From the NCBI GenBank assembly GCA_033558025.1, contig JAUCEF010000001.1, positions 1,178,001 through 1,242,000 of the forward strand: 64,000 nt of DNA, given 5' to 3'. The DNA is from Phytophthora sp. 'mugwort'. Taxonomy: Eukaryota; Oomycota; Peronosporomycetes; Peronosporales; Peronosporaceae. The position numbers and the translations under genes were made by a program. Below are positions 61,873 to 64,000 of the stretch, piece after piece; position 1 is the stretch's first letter, and each line of letters opens with the position of its first letter. The notes under the pieces are model-generated. The model did not search any database, was not told the origin of the DNA, and was given only the letters and a program-made list of their open reading frames with translations.

Positions 61873-63872
61873 GACGACAGATTAACAACACTAAGAATAC
61901 AATATACGTATTATCTTACATTACTATTCGTGTTGTCTTGGAGGGTTTTTGTGTGCGCGCCACGCCAAAATGGCTACAGCTCATTCCCAGGTTACGCTAG
62001 CCACGCCGAAATGGCCACAGCATATGCACTGTAAACTTGGGAATCCGCCACCTCATAAAGGCTACAGCTCATGCGCATTTTATGACTGGATAGGGAGCAC
62101 CAAGATGAGAAGATGAACTGTACGTTTATTGGACGCATAAGTAATATTTAATGACCTCATAGACGCCACGACACATTGTTTTGTTAGTTTCCGAGCATTT
62201 CCGATATTTTGTTCAAATCACCAGATATTTTTCTTGGAAGTGTCCGACGAATCTGTCGAGAAGAGTAGAACCTGGGAGATAGGAAGAGCCTTTTATTGGG
62301 TGTTATATCTGTACATGCTATTAAAAGTGATACGTTAGTAACATTCCACATGAAAATGAATAGATTCGGACACTTACTAGCACGGCGGTGTCGTGAAGGG
62401 GGTGGCGCGGCGGGCTAGCGGGCGGCGTGTTTTGGCGCTTATCATGGTGCATTGAGGCGGGATGCGCGTCGTGGTTGGGCGGGCGAGCAGCTGTGGGACG
62501 AGGGCTGTCGTGGCGGGGTGAGCTAGCAGTGGTGGGAGGCTGGGGGGGGGAGCATGGTGGAAGGCAGGGAGCAGCCGAGCGAGGAAACTGGGAATGGTTC
62601 CATCGCTTGGCTGCCCTCGCCCAGCGGACCCACTCAGCGAACGGACCGCTAGTGGATCCGCCTCTTCTCTATGTGACCGGCTAGCACCTATCTCTGTTTC
62701 GGCCCTATCCCATTCTCTCTGTTTCTCTACAGCCTTCTTTTTTTCTCTGTTTACAGGGTCCTCTCACCCATATCCGTATACCAGTCAATTACAAACTGGT
62801 AGTGTATGCAAGACGTCAGGCTTCTTATTCACCGTTCTGACAGTACTTAAGGGGATTCATACCAACTTTAAGTCAGACGGCGAAAATCTTCCGACAATGT
62901 GCCCAATATACAAAACTCAAGTTTGTAGGATAAATCAGCTGTTCGGATTAGACCAATTTGATTACGGATGTCATGCCACGCCAGCGAGCACAGGAGTGCA
63001 AACCCAGGACCCAGCTTCCCCAGTTGATAAGTGCAGGCTTCGCGATTGAGCCGACCGGGCTTAGGGTTCTGTCACCAGCAATTGCAGCGAGCCTTATGGG
63101 CTGGTTGGTTCAGGGACAGGTGATACTTAGATATGACATCCCTCCAAAAGCGCTGTCTCTGTACAGGTCGGAGCGGGTCGGAACGTCGGAGCATTTATGC
63201 TATGGACCGCGACGATTGCACCGGTAAGCTGACAGAAATCCATTGTAGGTCGCCACGGTGTACGGGGATACGGGCGGTACGCTGGGGCGCAGCAGGTGGT
63301 AAGCTGGGAACAGAGCTCTTGGGCCACCGAGGGCTAAGTCAGCGGACAGGGCTTTCCGCCCGCGCTGAATACGCACATCCACAAGACAGAAGCCTCTGTG
63401 CGAGCCGGAGCACGAGACCGACACATTAGCGCGTCTCAGTGCTCAGAGTCGCCGCACCCCCTGTAACTGCTGAATTGTCGGTGGACATATTCCAGGTGGG
63501 TAGTCTAGGGCAACAGTGTACCGCGTGCAGTACCCAGAGCCCGAGCAAATAATATCACTACCGCGAATTCTGTAGTTTTAATACGTTTATTGCGGATTAT
63601 TGTTTCTGGCGTAAAATAATATATTCCATACAGGCGGAATAATACAAATAGTTGGTAGCGAGACTGCCTGCCAGCCATTTCTAACAGCCAACCATCCATG
63701 GCAGACCTCGATAACATCGCAAACCGCCCGCAGTGTTTACTCCCCAATTCTTGACGTCCTGACAACTCTCCGCGTTCTTCACCACGCCTCTGGAGCCAGA
63801 GATGCAACATTTGCAAGCTACATAACAAGCAATCCAACCGCATAGGCTACACAGCAACTTATATGTTTTCAT
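61873..63872. other. region without identified genes
   Basis: 2 kb. Contains a 22-base imperfect tandem repeat (61959-61980 and 62000-62021, GCCACGCC-AAATGGC-ACAGC, period 41). A strongly G-rich segment lies at about 62395-62580 with a G8 run near 62543. A pyrimidine-rich stretch runs from 62690-62760. Open frames at 62427-63049 and 63127-63429 lack known motifs and are not called. Confidence 0.4.
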
Positions 63873-64000
63873 ATGCACTCGGTCCACCCCACGCACAGCA
63901 AAGAGTATGCTGAGTTTCAACAGCACAACCTGACATCCCTAGAAGTCTTTGGCTTCGTGGACGAGACCACTAGCCACATGTACGAAAGCTTCTTTGGATC
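63873..64000 (+). other. possible partial coding region cut by window end
   Basis: From ATG 63873 an open frame reaches the last base. It reads MHSVHPTHSKEYAEFQQHNL, then TSLEVFGFVDETTSHMYESF, protein-like in composition and followed by the window edge. The family is not recognised; it could be a gene start or another transposon fragment. Confidence 0.25.

Noticed and set aside
62427..63429. Several open frames of 74-151 codons near the right end
   Set aside because: No domains, overlapping on both strands, and in G-rich or low-complexity sequence.
1..64000. RXLR or CRN effector genes, CRISPR arrays, rRNA genes
   Set aside because: Looked for signal peptide plus RXLR-EER or LFLAK motifs, regular short repeats and rRNA-like sequence; none found.

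Overview
The window looks like nuclear DNA of an oomycete, most likely Phytophthora or a close relative in the Peronosporales. The evidence is: mostly single-exon genes; short introns (about 69-140 nt) with GTRNGT-type donors; two tyrosine-kinase-like (TKL) receptor kinases in tandem; a four-domain cyclic-nucleotide-binding protein; flagellate/protist-type gene families; and a transposon fauna (Crypton tyrosine recombinase, PIF/Harbinger, pogo, Tc1, MULE, hAT, copia) with the protein signatures familiar from Phytophthora. There are no operons and no bacterial features. The species cannot be fixed from the sequence.

Layout. 1-1133 is the decayed end of a hAT transposase. 1962-24021 is a compact gene block: a membrane-anchored GH18 chitinase-like protein; a three-domain fusion (GNAT acetyltransferase, fascin-like beta-trefoil, and a myo-inositol-oxygenase-like domain that has lost its iron ligands); a protein with four cyclic-nucleotide-binding domains; two paralogous TKL receptor kinases; eIF3b; a HAD-like hydrolase; a five-exon IQ-motif protein; a small conserved-looking basic protein; and an SMG9-like NMD factor. 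24.0-27.9 kb is repeat debris with a rearranged copia fragment and a long hairpin. 27927-30557 is a five-exon formin (FH2) gene on the minus strand. 30.6-49.3 kb is a transposon island: Crypton, a tRNA-Arg-derived element, two pogo-like copies, a two-gene Harbinger element, and two Tc1/IS630-like copies, all mutated. 49380-57546 returns to large single-exon housekeeping genes: a TH1-tailed myosin and mitochondrial pyruvate carboxylase. 57.6-64 kb is again repeat-rich (a MULE remnant and an unidentified broken reading frame).

The genes do not form one pathway. Actin-related functions recur (formin, myosin, a fascin-like trefoil, an IQ protein), and signalling is represented by the two TKL kinases and the cNMP-binding protein. 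Such alternation of dense conserved genes with gene-poor repeat islands is the patchwork known for Phytophthora genomes. The strongest candidate for something undescribed is the GNAT-trefoil-MIOX fusion at 3508-5266, whose oxygenase domain is clearly recognisable yet appears catalytically dead. Gene models with introns were built by eye from splice consensus and reading-frame continuity. Coordinates given are the outer limits, with exons listed in the text.
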